The notes beneath the pieces were generated by a model. The model was not told the DNA's origin and made no database searches. It saw only the letters and a program-made list of their open reading frames with translations. A program made the position numbers and the translations under genes. Of a DNA stretch of 36,235 nucleotides, positions 21,036 through 30,000 are shown piece by piece. The DNA comes from Mycobacterium colombiense (lineage in GTDB: Bacteria > Actinomycetota > Actinomycetes > Mycobacteriales > Mycobacteriaceae). The stretch lies in assembly GCF_003284975.1 (NCBI RefSeq), contig NZ_QMEU01000042.1, positions 1 to 36,235 of the forward strand, given 5' to 3'. The number at the start of each line of letters is the position of its first letter. The stretch's first letter is position 1.

Positions 21036-22376
21036 ATGACACTGCTGGACATCCTGCCGTCCCTCGGTCACGCGGCTCCCCCGCGTTTCGATCCCGCGAT
21101 CTGGCCCGTCACCGCCCACCCCGACGAGGAGGGCAGGCTGTGCGTCGGCGGAGTACCCCTGGCCGACATCGCCGACGAGTTCTTAACCCCGGCCTACGTC
21201 GTCGACGAATCCGACTTCCGGCATCGCGCCCGCCGTTACCGCAAGACCCTGCGCGGCGTCGAGGTCGTCTACGCCGCAAAGTCGCTGCTGAGCACCGGGG
21301 TGGCCCGCTGGGCGCGCGAGGAGGGACTCGGCGTCGACGTCTGCTCCACCGGCGAGCTGGCCGTCGCCCTCGCCGGTGGAGTCGACCCGGACCGCATCGT
21401 CATGCACGGCAACGCCAAATCGCCCGAGGAGTTGCATGAAGCGGTGCGCGTCGGCGTGGGGCGCATCGTGCTGGACTCCGGCATGGAGATCGCTTACCTC
21501 GCCGGCCTGGCGCAACGCCGCCAGCCGGTGCTCATCCGGGTCACCCCCGACATCGACATCCACGGCCACCGCGCGGTCACCACCGGCGTCAGCGACCAGA
21601 AGTTCGGATTCACGCTGCACGGCGACCGGGCCGACGTCGCGGCCCAGCGGGTGCTGTCGCACCCCATCCTCGACTTGGTCGGGCTGCATTGCCATATCGG
21701 CTCGCAGGTCACCGACCCCGCCCTGTACGGCGAAGCGATCCGCCGGATGATTGCTGCAATGGCCGACATCCGGGCCCGCCACGGCGTCATCCTCACCGAG
21801 CTGAACATCGGCGGCGGGCACGGCATCCCCTACGTCGCCGGCGATCCCGAACTGAATCTCGAGCAACTGTCCGACGTCATCGAGAACTCAGTCGACGAGG
21901 CCTGCGCCGCCGAACGTTTCCCGCGGCCGCAGATCGTGGTGGAACCCGGCCGGGCCATCAGCGGGCGGGCCGGCGTCACGCTGTACCGGGTGTGCTCGAT
22001 CAAAGCCCAGCCGGGTGGGCGCACCTTCGTCGCGGTCGACGGCGGCATGAGCGACAACCCGCGGGTGTCGTTGTACGGCGCGCGATACACGGTCGCGCTG
22101 GCGAACCGGCACCCGCTCGGCCTCAAGCAGCGCGTCACCGTGGCCGGACGGCACTGTGAGTCGGGCGACGAGATCGCCCGCGACGTCGAGCTTCCCGCGG
22201 ACCTGCACCCCGGCGACCTGCTGGCGGTGGCCTGCACCGGCGCCTATCACCACAGCATGGCGTCGAACTACAACATGGTCGGGCGCCCGGCGCTGGTGGC
22301 GGTCAAGGACGGGCGGGCCCGCGAGCTGGTTCGCCGCGAGACGGTGGCCGACCTGCTGGCCCGCGACTGCGGCTAG
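21036..22376 (+). CDS. LysA-like PLP-dependent decarboxylase (second diaminopimelate decarboxylase type)
   Basis: This fold-type III (alanine-racemase-like) PLP enzyme has 446 residues from ATG 21036; the frame extends far upstream only by chance, antisense to mfd. Motifs: PLP Lys K82 in VVYAAKSLL, HCHIGSQ (218-224), the PLP-phosphate Gly loop GGGHGIPY (259-266), EPGRAISGRAG (303-313), the catalytic Cys C374 in RHCESGDEI, and substrate/PLP segment TGAYHHSMASNYNMVGRPA (401-419). These match meso-diaminopimelate decarboxylase. It is not the usual LysA context (argS-lysA-thrA), and I recall no such gene between mfd and the TetR gene in M. tuberculosis, so it is probably a paralogue. It may decarboxylate DAP or a related D-amino-acid centre. 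Confidence 0.85.
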   Translation: MTLLDILPSLGHAAPPRFDPAIWPVTAHPDEEGRLCVGGVPLADIADEFLTPAYVVDESDFRHRARRYRKTLRGVEVVYAAKSLLSTGVARWAREEGLGVDVCSTGELAVALAGGVDPDRIVMHGNAKSPEELHEAVRVGVGRIVLDSGMEIAYLAGLAQRRQPVLIRVTPDIDIHGHRAVTTGVSDQKFGFTLHGDRADVAAQRVLSHPILDLVGLHCHIGSQVTDPALYGEAIRRMIAAMADIRARHGVILTELNIGGGHGIPYVAGDPELNLEQLSDVIENSVDEACAAERFPRPQIVVEPGRAISGRAGVTLYRVCSIKAQPGGRTFVAVDGGMSDNPRVSLYGARYTVALANRHPLGLKQRVTVAGRHCESGDEIARDVELPADLHPGDLLAVACTGAYHHSMASNYNMVGRPALVAVKDGRARELVRRETVADLLARDCG

Positions 22377-22406
22377 CCGGGCGGGCCGGCTGACGGCACC
22401 TGCCGC

Positions 22407-23066
22407 CTACTCGTCCTGCAGCCGGGGATCGGCTTCCAGGTGGGTCAGGCCGTTCCACATCAGGTTGACCAGGTGCGCGGCCACCACTTCCTTCTTCGGC
22501 TCGCGGGTGTCGAGCCACCACTGCGCCGTCATCGACACCGAGCCGACCAGCGCCTGCGCGTATAGCGGCGCCAGCCCGGGGTCCAGGCCGCGGCGGGAGA
22601 AGTCACCGGCCAGGATCGAGCTGACCTGATTGACGGCGTCGTTGAGCAGGCTGGAGTAGGTGCCGGAACTGATCGCGGCCGGCGAGTCGCGGATCATGAT
22701 CCGGAACCCGTCGGTGCGCTCTTCGACGTAGGTAAGCAGCGCCAGCGCCACCCGCTCGATCCGCACCCGCGACCGGTTGTTGGTCAGCGACGACGTGATG
22801 CCGTCCAGCAGCGCCGACATCTCCCGGTCGACGACCACGGCGTAAAGGCCTTCCTTGCCGCCGAAGTGCTCGTAGACGACCGGCTTGGACACGTTGGCGC
22901 GCAGCGCGATCTCCTCGATCGAGGTGCCCTCGTACCCGCGCTCGGCGAACAGCGTGCGTGCGATGCCGATCAGCTGTTGGCGGCGCTCGGTGCCGGTCAT
23001 CCGCGCGCGCGGCGCCCGCACCTCTTTGTCCGGGTCCTTCTGCGTTTGGGGGTCCAGCACGGCCAC
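22407..23066 (-). CDS. TetR-family transcriptional regulator (Rv1019-like)
   Basis: The chosen GTG at 23066 gives 219 residues beginning VAVLDPQTQKDP, which resembles the start I recall for Rv1019; the frame is open 30 codons further upstream without support. The TetR N-terminal HTH is at about residues 25-72, with RTLFAERGYEGTSIEEIA and the recognition helix NVSKPVVYEHFGGKEGLY. The C-terminal ligand/dimerisation part is all-helical, with KEVVAAHLVNLMWNGL near the end. The gene converges on the LysA-like gene (30-nt gap). The tRNA-Gln gene lies behind its promoter. Its targets are unknown; self-regulation is usual in the family. Confidence 0.9.
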   Translation of the reverse strand: MAVLDPQTQKDPDKEVRAPRARMTGTERRQQLIGIARTLFAERGYEGTSIEEIALRANVSKPVVYEHFGGKEGLYAVVVDREMSALLDGITSSLTNNRSRVRIERVALALLTYVEERTDGFRIMIRDSPAAISSGTYSSLLNDAVNQVSSILAGDFSRRGLDPGLAPLYAQALVGSVSMTAQWWLDTREPKKEVVAAHLVNLMWNGLTHLEADPRLQDE

Positions 23067-23193
23067 GTCAATCAGCGTATCGGTCGACAGCGGGCAAGCG
23101 GCCCGCATCGGCGTCGGACTGCGCCGGGATTTGCCGGACTCCGGCTCAGCCCGCAAGCGGCCCGCACCCCCGTCGGACTAAAGTCATCTTGGC

Positions 23194-23218
23194 GCGAGCG
23201 GCCCAACCCGCCGCTCGC
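23194..23218 (+). other. 9-bp hairpin between tetR promoter and tRNA-Gln
   Basis: GCGAGCGGC (23194-23202) pairs perfectly with GCCGCTCGC (23210-23218) around a 7-nt loop, 13 bases before the tRNA. It might be in the pre-tRNA leader, or terminate stray transcription; no T-tract follows. Confidence 0.4.
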
Positions 23219-23231
23219 CGTGGGTTAGCGA

Positions 23232-23303
23232 TCCGTCGTGGTGTAATCGGCAGCACCTCTGATTTTGGTTCAGATAGTTCAGGTTCGAGTCCTGGCGACG
23301 GAG
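23232..23303 (+). tRNA. tRNA-Gln (anticodon UUG)
   Basis: These 72 bases fold as a complete cloverleaf. The acceptor stem TCCGTCG pairs with CGACGGA, with discriminator G. There is a D-arm with GGTGTAATCGGCAGCACC, the anticodon stem TCTGA/TCAGA around loop TTTTGGT giving anticodon TTG (reads CAA, Gln), and the T-arm CAGGTTCGAGTCCTG with TTCGA. CCA is not encoded (the next bases are CTT). It lies upstream of glmU on the same strand. Confidence 0.97.
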
Positions 23304-23503
23304 CTTCGTCCGCATCGAGTGTGGGGCCTGGGCACGAAACGACCGAAGTTTCCCTACGCAGGGCCCACAGTCGACGGGTTGACCTGAAGAGTCGTTCTAC
23401 GGCTCAAGTTTTTTGCCTTCACCGCAGCTGAGGTGACACGCTTGACGGCGTGTCGGCGCTTGACGCGCGCAGCCCGCGCGGACAAACCCAACGAGGAGGG
23501 TCG
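23304..23503 (+). other. Spacer between tRNA-Gln and glmU
   Basis: These 200 bases contain no gene. GAGGAGGG at 23493-23500 is the ribosome-binding site of glmU. AT-richer sequence with a short T run (TTTTTT at 23408-23413) could be where tRNA transcripts end or where a glmU promoter lies. Confidence 0.4.
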
Positions 23504-24988
23504 ATGTCGTCTCCTGGTGACACCGCGGTCCTGGTGCTAGCGGCCGGGCCCGGCACCCGGATGCGGTCGGACACCCCGAAAGTCCTGCACACCATCGGTG
23601 GGCGCAGCATGCTGGCCCACCTGCTGCACGCGATCGCCAAGGTGGCTCCCCAGCACCTGGCCGTCGTGTTGGGCCACGACCACGAGCGCATCGCGCCGCT
23701 GGTCGCCGACTGGGCCGACGCCCTGGGACGTCCGATCGACGTGGCGCTGCAGGACCGGCCCCGCGGCACCGGAGACGCGGTCCTGTGCGGGCTGCCCGCG
23801 CTGCCCGCCGACTACGCCGGGGTGCTCGTCGTCACCTCGGGGGACACCCCGCTGCTCGACGCCGACACCCTGGCCGACCTGATCGCCAGCCACAGCGCCG
23901 CGCCGGCGGCGGTCACGGTGCTGACCACGACGGTGAGCGACCCGAGCGGCTACGGCCGCATCCTGCGCACGCAGGACAACGAGGTGATGGCGATCGTGGA
24001 ACACGCCGACGCCACGCCCTCGCAGCGCGAGATCCGCGAGGTCAACGCGGGCGTCTACGCCTTCGACACCGCGGCGCTGCGCTCGGCGTTGAACCGGTTG
24101 AGCTCCAACAACGCCCAGCAGGAGCTCTACCTGACCGACGTCATCGCCATCCTGCGCGGCGACGGCCTGGCAATCCACGCCCGCCACGTCGACGACAGCG
24201 CGCTGGTGGCCGGTGTCAACAACCGCGTCCAGCTCGCGCAGCTGGGCGCCGAGCTCAACCGCCGCATCATCGCGGCCCATCAGATGGCCGGCGTGACCGT
24301 CGTCGACCCGGCCACCACCTGGATCGACGTCGACGTCACCATCGGTCGCGACACCGTCGTCCACCCGGGCACGCAGCTGCTGGGCCGCACCCAGGTCGGC
24401 GCGCATTGCGTCGTGGGGCCGGACACCACCCTGACCGACGTCAGCGTCGGCGACGGCGCCTCGGTGGTGCGCACCCACGGCACATCGTCGTCCATCGGGG
24501 CCGGCGCGACCGTCGGCCCCTTCACCTACCTGCGGCCGGGCACCGTGCTGGGCGACGACGGCAAGCTCGGGGCGTTCGTCGAGACCAAAAACGCCACCAT
24601 CGGCACCGGGTCCAAGGTGCCGCACCTGACCTATGTCGGGGACGCCGACATCGGCGAACACAGCAACATCGGCGCGTCCAGCGTGTTCGTCAACTACGAC
24701 GGCGAATCGAAGCGGCGGACGACCATCGGCTCGCACGTGCGCACCGGCTCGGACACCATGTTCGTGGCGCCGGTGACGGTCGGCGACGGCGCCTACACCG
24801 GCGCGGGCACGGTGGTGCGCAACGACGTCCCACCCGGAACGCTGGCGGTCTCGGCCGGTCCGCAGCGCAACATCGAGGGTTGGGTACGCCGCAAGCGCCC
24901 CGGCAGTGCGGCCGCGCAAGCGGCCGAGGCCGCCGAGAAAGCCGCCGGTCAAACTGCCACGGCGGGCCCCCCGCCAGAAGCCGACTAG
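23504..24988 (+). CDS. glmU: Bifunctional GlmU (GlcNAc-1-P uridyltransferase / GlcN-1-P acetyltransferase)
   Basis: GlmU makes UDP-GlcNAc, the precursor of peptidoglycan and of the arabinogalactan linker. The ATG at 23504 follows a strong GAGGAGGG and gives 494 residues; a longer in-frame start at 23450 is less likely. The N-terminal uridyltransferase domain has [10 protein letters not shown] (11-20) with K26 in TPKVL, GTGDAV, and later EVNAGVY. The C-terminal left-handed beta-helix shows hexapeptide repeats from about residue 265, with [39 protein letters not shown] (acetyltransferase His) and [10 protein letters not shown]. The last 35 residues are Ala-rich and disordered, as in mycobacterial GlmU. 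It precedes prs. Confidence 0.97.
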   Translation: MSSPGDTAVLVLAAGPGTRMRSDTPKVLHTIGGRSMLAHLLHAIAKVAPQHLAVVLGHDHERIAPLVADWADALGRPIDVALQDRPRGTGDAVLCGLPALPADYAGVLVVTSGDTPLLDADTLADLIASHSAAPAAVTVLTTTVSDPSGYGRILRTQDNEVMAIVEHADATPSQREIREVNAGVYAFDTAALRSALNRLSSNNAQQELYLTDVIAILRGDGLAIHARHVDDSALVAGVNNRVQLAQLGAELNRRIIAAHQMAGVTVVDPATTWIDVDVTIGRDTVVHPGTQLLGRTQVGAHCVVGPDTTLTDVSVGDGASVVRTHGTSSSIGAGATVGPFTYLRPGTVLGDDGKLGAFVETKNATIGTGSKVPHLTYVGDADIGEHSNIGASSVFVNYDGESKRRTTIGSHVRTGSDTMFVAPVTVGDGAYTGAGTVVRNDVPPGTLAVSAGPQRNIEGWVRRKRPGSAAAQAAEAAEKAAGQTATAGPPPEAD

Positions 24989-25027
24989 ACACCGTGCATT
25001 CGTTCGCTGGCAACCCGGCCACATTTC

Positions 25028-25049
25028 CGTACGATTCGCCTCGTACGAT
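25028..25049 (+). promoter_or_regulatory. Direct repeat CGTACGAT in the prs promoter region
   Basis: CGTACGAT occurs at 25028-25035 and 25042-25049, 14 bases apart, in the 103-bp gap before prs. Each contains TACGAT, which fits a mycobacterial -10 (TANNNT). The second copy, 43 bases before the TTG start, is the better -10 candidate. Confidence 0.45.
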
Positions 25050-25091
25050 GGGGCGTTCCATTCCCCACCCCGATATGGCGAGGGCAGTGCG

Positions 25092-26072
25092 TTGAGCCAC
25101 GACTGGACCGATAACCGCAAAAATTTGATGCTCTTCTCCGGCCGTGCGCATCCGGAGCTGGCCGAGCAGGTGGCCAAGGAGCTCGACGTCCACGTCACCG
25201 CTCAGACGGCGCGCGAGTTCGCCAACGGCGAGATCTTCGTGCGGTTCCACGAATCCGTGCGCGGCTGCGACGCGTTCGTCCTGCAGTCGGCGCCGGATCC
25301 GGTCAACAACTGGCTGATGGAACAGCTGATCATGATCGACGCGCTCAAGCGGGGCAGCGCCAAGCGGATCACCGCCGTCATGCCGTTCTACCCCTACGCC
25401 CGGCAGGACAAGAAGCACCGGGGTCGCGAGCCGATCTCGGCGCGGCTGGTCGCCGACCTGCTCAAGACCGCCGGCGCGGACCGGATCGTGACCGTCGACC
25501 TGCACACCGACCAGATCCAGGGCTTCTTCGACGGACCCGTCGACCACATGCGCGGACAGAACCTGCTGACCGGTTACATCCGCGACAACTACCCCGACGG
25601 CAACATGGTGGTCGTCTCGCCCGACTCCGGCCGGGTGCGCATCGCCGAGAAATGGGCCGACTCGCTGGGCGGCGTCCCGCTGGCCTTCATTCACAAGACC
25701 CGCGACCCGCGGGTGCCCAACCAGGTGGTGTCCAACCGCGTCGTCGGTGAGGTGGCCGGACGCACCTGCGTGCTGATCGACGACATGATCGACACCGGTG
25801 GCACCATCGCCGGCGCGGTCAAGTTGCTGCGCGACGAGGGCGCCGGTGACGTGATCATCGCGGCCACCCACGGTGTGCTCTCCGATCCGGCCGCCGAGCG
25901 GCTGGCCGCCTGCGGCGCCCGGGAAGTGATCGTGACGAACACCCTGCCCATCGGCGAGGAGAAGCGTTTCCCGCAGTTGACCGTGCTGTCCATCGCGCCG
26001 CTACTGGCCAGCACCATCCGCGCCGTCTTCGAAAACGGCTCGGTCACAGGGCTTTTCGACGGGGACGCCTAG
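25092..26072 (+). CDS. prs: Ribose-phosphate pyrophosphokinase (PRPP synthetase)
   Basis: Prs (PrsA in M. tuberculosis) makes PRPP from ribose-5-phosphate and ATP. PRPP feeds purine, pyrimidine, His and Trp synthesis and, in mycobacteria, decaprenyl-phosphoryl-arabinose for the cell wall. TTG at 25092, preceded by GAGGG, gives 326 residues beginning LSHDWTDNRKNLMLF, matching the known protein length. Motifs: ANGEIFVRFHESVRG, PFYPYARQDKKHRGREPI (flexible catalytic loop), VDLHTDQIQGFFDGPVDH, and the PRPP loop LIDDMIDTGGTIAGA. The upstream part of the open frame overlaps glmU antisense-free but has no support. It ends directly against the ArsC-like gene. Confidence 0.96.
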   Translation: MSHDWTDNRKNLMLFSGRAHPELAEQVAKELDVHVTAQTAREFANGEIFVRFHESVRGCDAFVLQSAPDPVNNWLMEQLIMIDALKRGSAKRITAVMPFYPYARQDKKHRGREPISARLVADLLKTAGADRIVTVDLHTDQIQGFFDGPVDHMRGQNLLTGYIRDNYPDGNMVVVSPDSGRVRIAEKWADSLGGVPLAFIHKTRDPRVPNQVVSNRVVGEVAGRTCVLIDDMIDTGGTIAGAVKLLRDEGAGDVIIAATHGVLSDPAAERLAACGAREVIVTNTLPIGEEKRFPQLTVLSIAPLLASTIRAVFENGSVTGLFDGDA

Positions 26073-26417
26073 ATGGCCGACTCCGTCATCTACCACAACC
26101 CGAAATGCAGCACCTCCCGCAAGACGCTGGACCTATTGCGCGACAACGGCATTGAGCCCACCGTCGTCCAATACCTCAAGACCCCACCGTCGCGCGGCGA
26201 GCTGGTGAAGTTGATCCGCGACGCCGGCATCGACGTGCGCACCGCCGTGCGCAAGCGGGAATCCCTCTACGACGAGCTCAACCTCGCCGACGCCACCGAC
26301 GATCAGTTGCTCGACGCCATGGCCGAACACCCCATCCTCATCGAACGACCCTTCGTCGTCACGCCGAAGGGCACTCGGCTGGCCCGCCCGATCGACGCGG
26401 TCCGCGAGATTCTGTGA
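26073..26417 (+). CDS. ArsC/Spx-family arsenate reductase-like protein
   Basis: This thioredoxin-fold protein of the ArsC (glutaredoxin-dependent) family has 114 residues, the usual length. Cys12 lies in IYHNPKCSTSRKTLDLL, the ArsC active-site pattern. The C-terminal half has the arginine-bearing LIERPFVVTPKGTRLARP and ends VREIL, both typical. It could reduce arsenate, but many YfgD-like members have unknown substrates and there is no ars operon here. It starts at the base after the prs stop, and its TGA overlaps the lpqT GTG, so all three are probably co-transcribed. I recall prs and lpqT being adjacent in M. tuberculosis, making this an added gene. Confidence 0.88.
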   Translation: MADSVIYHNPKCSTSRKTLDLLRDNGIEPTVVQYLKTPPSRGELVKLIRDAGIDVRTAVRKRESLYDELNLADATDDQLLDAMAEHPILIERPFVVTPKGTRLARPIDAVREIL

Positions 26418-27073
26418 CTCGGCTCGGCCGGCGCATGGCCGCTGCCGCGATGGTTGCGGCGGCTTTCTCGTCCGGCGGCTGTGCACCGAAACCGACTGAC
26501 TACCAATCGATCCTGTCGACCACGTCGACGGCGACAACGACCAAGCCGGCTGAGAAGCCGGTTCCGTTGTCGCAATATCTGCAGAGCATCGGGGTGACCG
26601 GGGAACCGGTGGCGGTGGGATCGCTGCCCGACCTGACGGTGTCGATACCGACACCGCCGGGCTGGTCGCCGTTCACCAGCCCGAACATCAGCCCACAAAC
26701 GCTGATCATCTCCCAAGGCGGCAAGTTTCCGACGGCGCGGCTGGTGGTGTTCAAGCTCAACGGCGAGTTCGATCCGGCCCAGGTGATCAAGCACGGCAAC
26801 GACGACGCGCAACTGTTCCCGAACTTCAAGCAGCTGGACGCCTCCGGCGCGCCCTACCACGGCTTTCCCTCCTCGATGATCCAGGGCAGCTACGATCTCG
26901 AGGGTGGCATGCGGCTGCACAGCTGGAACCGCATCGTCATCGCGACCGGATCGCCGCCCGCCCATCAGCGTTACCTGGTGCAGCTGACCATCACCGGCTT
27001 CGCCGATCAGGCCGCCGCGCAGTCAACCGACATCAACACGATCATCAACGGATTCGTCGTCGCGGCAAAGTAA
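26414..27073 (+). CDS. lpqT: Lipoprotein LpqT
   Basis: This is a predicted mycobacterial lipoprotein of the LpqN/LpqT family, 219 residues, GTG start overlapping the previous stop by 4 nt. The signal peptide is short: basic TRLGRR, an Ala-rich core, and acylation Cys23 in SSGGC (a loose lipobox). A Thr-rich linker (about 33-46) leads to the conserved domain beginning LSQYLQSIGVTGEPV, with PDLTVSIPTPPGWSP and a C-terminal ITGFADQAAAQSTDINTIINGF. The family is surface-anchored; its function is not established, though LpqN is reported to bind host ubiquitin ligase CBL. The stop lies 1 nt from the convergent LuxR gene. Confidence 0.9.
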   Translation: MTRLGRRMAAAAMVAAAFSSGGCAPKPTDYQSILSTTSTATTTKPAEKPVPLSQYLQSIGVTGEPVAVGSLPDLTVSIPTPPGWSPFTSPNISPQTLIISQGGKFPTARLVVFKLNGEFDPAQVIKHGNDDAQLFPNFKQLDASGAPYHGFPSSMIQGSYDLEGGMRLHSWNRIVIATGSPPAHQRYLVQLTITGFADQAAAQSTDINTIINGFVVAAK

Positions 27074-27074
27074 C

Positions 27075-30000
27075 TCAGGCGTGCCTACCGGCCTCCTGGA
27101 CGAGCTGAACGCGCGACGTCAGGCCCAGCTTCGCGTAGACATGGGTGAGGTGCGTCTGCACCGTCCGGGGCGAAATGAACAGCCGGGCGCCGATCTCCTT
27201 GTTGCCCAAGCCTTCCTGCACCAGCCGCACCACATCGGTTTCCATGGGGGTAAGCGATCCCCAGCCGGCGGCGGGACGCTTGCGCTCGCCGCGGCCGCGT
27301 TGCGCGTAAGTGATGGCCTCCTCGGTGGATAAAGCCGCGCCTTCGGCCCATACGGCGTCAAAGTCTTTTTGCGCCAACGCTTCCCGGATCTTCGCCACGG
27401 TCGACGCGTAATCTGCCTCATACATCGGGAAGCGGGGGTGGTCCATGCGTTGCCGTATGGCCTCGGCTGCGCCCAACAGACGCGCCGCGTGCTGGTGACT
27501 GCCGTTGGCGGCGGCCAAGCGGGCGAGACATTCCAAGGCGTCGTCAACATGCAAATATCCGCAGGTGCCGTCGGCGATCGTGAGAGCCTGGTGAGCGTCA
27601 CGCTCAGCCTGCCCCGGATCATCCTGGGCCAGCGCAATGTAGGCGCGTACTACCAGCGCCGGCACTCGTTGCCAGCCCGGTGTTAATGCGATGTTCTCGT
27701 CGGCCCAGCGGCGCGCTGTGGGCACATCACCGCTTGCTAAGGCCGCTTGGGCGATCGGGTTGGTGGATCTGGTGAACACTTCCCGCAGTGGATTGCTGTG
27801 CTCCCATGCCTTCTCGCAGAACTGCATTGCGGCAGTCCCATCGCCAGCGGCCAAAGCGGCGTCAGCCAGGACCGCATACACCGAGTCTTCGGAGACTCCG
27901 CCCAACACCTCCGCGGCTATCCCCGCGGATTGCCCGGCTGCGTGCGCAGCGGGCCCGTGGCCTTGGCGAGCCAGTACCACGCCATGCACTAGGCATCCAT
28001 AAACATTCATCAACACATCCCCGGCCTCCGCGGCCTCGGTGGCCAAGCAGCGTGCGATTTCGGCCGCTTCGACAAGGTTTCCCTGCATCATCAGCGCTAC
28101 GACAAGCCAAGTTCGGCAGTTCCGTGAGTAGAACCGATCGCCGAGCGCATCGGCGAGGTCGCGTCCTTCTTCGGCAGCCGCACGTGCTGCGGTCGGTTCA
28201 CCGGACATGGCGCTAGCCGTCGCCTGGTGACTCAAGATTTGGCATAGGGTCCACCGGTCTCCAGCCGCGCGGACCAGTCCGGTTGCTTCGGCGAAGTAGC
28301 GCTGGACCACCTCGGGCGTGTAGACGGCGGTCATCGCGCATGTGATGAGGGCACGGATGATCAATGCCGGGTCGTTGAGCTGACGAGCGACGACCAACGC
28401 GTCCTGCGCCGCACTCAGTTCCGTTGGAAGGCCCAACCAAGCAGCCAGGAACTGTCGCTCGATCACCGCCCCCGCCCGCACGGCAGGTGGGATAGGCAAG
28501 GGCCCCTCGTCAGTCAAGACAGCATCCAAACCCGCCAGTGCTTCACCGACACGGCCGGTCCGCAACCACAATGGTTGCAGCGACAGGATGAGCCGCATCG
28601 CTGTTTCGATGTCCGAATTCTCCCGGCTCCAACCGTAAGCGGTTCGTAGATTCTCGATTTCCAGCTGCGCCCAACGTATTAGCGGATCAACGCCGGCCAG
28701 CCCCCGAGTCGCTAATGCGATAGCCCTGGTGGTGTAGTAGTCACGGTGGCGGGTGCGCACCTGGGTGGCCTCGCCGGACTCACCGAGCTTCTCCTGAGCG
28801 TACTGGCGCACGGTCTCCAGCAATCGGTATCGCATTCCGGTGCCGGTGTCGTCGGCGACCACCAAAGATTTGTCGACCAAAAGGCTCAGCTGGTCCAGCA
28901 ATTGATACCGCTCCACTTCACCGTCGGCGCCAACGGATTGGGCGGCGTCGAAGTCGAAGCCGCCGGCGAATGCCGCCAGCCGTCGAAACAGCACCTGCTC
29001 GGGCTCGGTCAGCAGCGCGTGCGACCAATCCACCGACGCCCGCAGCGTCTGCTGGCGGCGCACCGCGGTGCGTGCACCTCCGGTCAGCAGGCGGAACCGG
29101 TCATGCAGGCTGTCCAAGATCTGGTCAGGCGACAGCGCGCGAACCCGGGCCGCCGCAAGTTCGATCGCTAACGGCATGCCATCCAATCGCGCGCAGATTT
29201 CGATCACCTGCGGGGTGTTGTCCTGGTCCACAACGAAATCGGGGCGCGCACGACGGGCACGGTCGGTGAACAGCTCGATCGCTTCGTCGTTAAGCGACAA
29301 TGAAGGAACACGCCACGTCAACTCTCCGGCGACTCCGAGCGGTTCACGGCTGGTCGTCAGAATCGCCAGATTCGGGCACGCCGCAAGTAATTCGACGACC
29401 ATCGCCACGGATGCGTCGAGCAGATGCTCACAGTTGTCCAGCACCAGCAACATCCGTTTGTCGCCGAAGAACCGTAAGAGCAGGTCCACCGTGGAGCGCC
29501 CAGGCTGATCGGGCAGCCCCAAGGTGCGGGCGACTGTCAATGGCGCCACGGCAGAATTGGTGATGGGGGCCAGGTCGACGTACCAGATCCCATCGGAAAA
29601 TTCGCCATTGAGCGCAGCGGCGACTTCCACGGAAAGCCTGGTCTTGCCCGCGCCGCCTGCGCCGGTCAAGGTGACCAGCCGGTTGCCGCCAACTAGTTGC
29701 TGCAATTCCTTCATTTGATGTTGGCGCCCAACAAAACTCGTCAGCTGGGCCGGAAGGTTGTGCGACGCAACCGCAGTACGCACCCGAAGCGGCGGGAAGT
29801 CATTGCGCAGATCAGGGTGGCACAGTTGGACAACACGCTCCGGACGCGGTACATCGCGCAACGGGTAGCTACCCAGATCGGCGAGCCACACGTCGTCGGG
29901 CAGCCGGTCCATCACCATCGATTCGGTCGCGCCCGACAACACGGTCTGCCCGCCATGGGCCAAGTCACGCAGCCGCGCGGTGCGGTTGATCGTCGGCCCC

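Noticed and set aside
24906..25091. Upstream extension of the prs frame into glmU
   Set aside because: The TTG at 25092 with GAGGG upstream gives the known 326-residue Prs; the extension has no similarity to the family.
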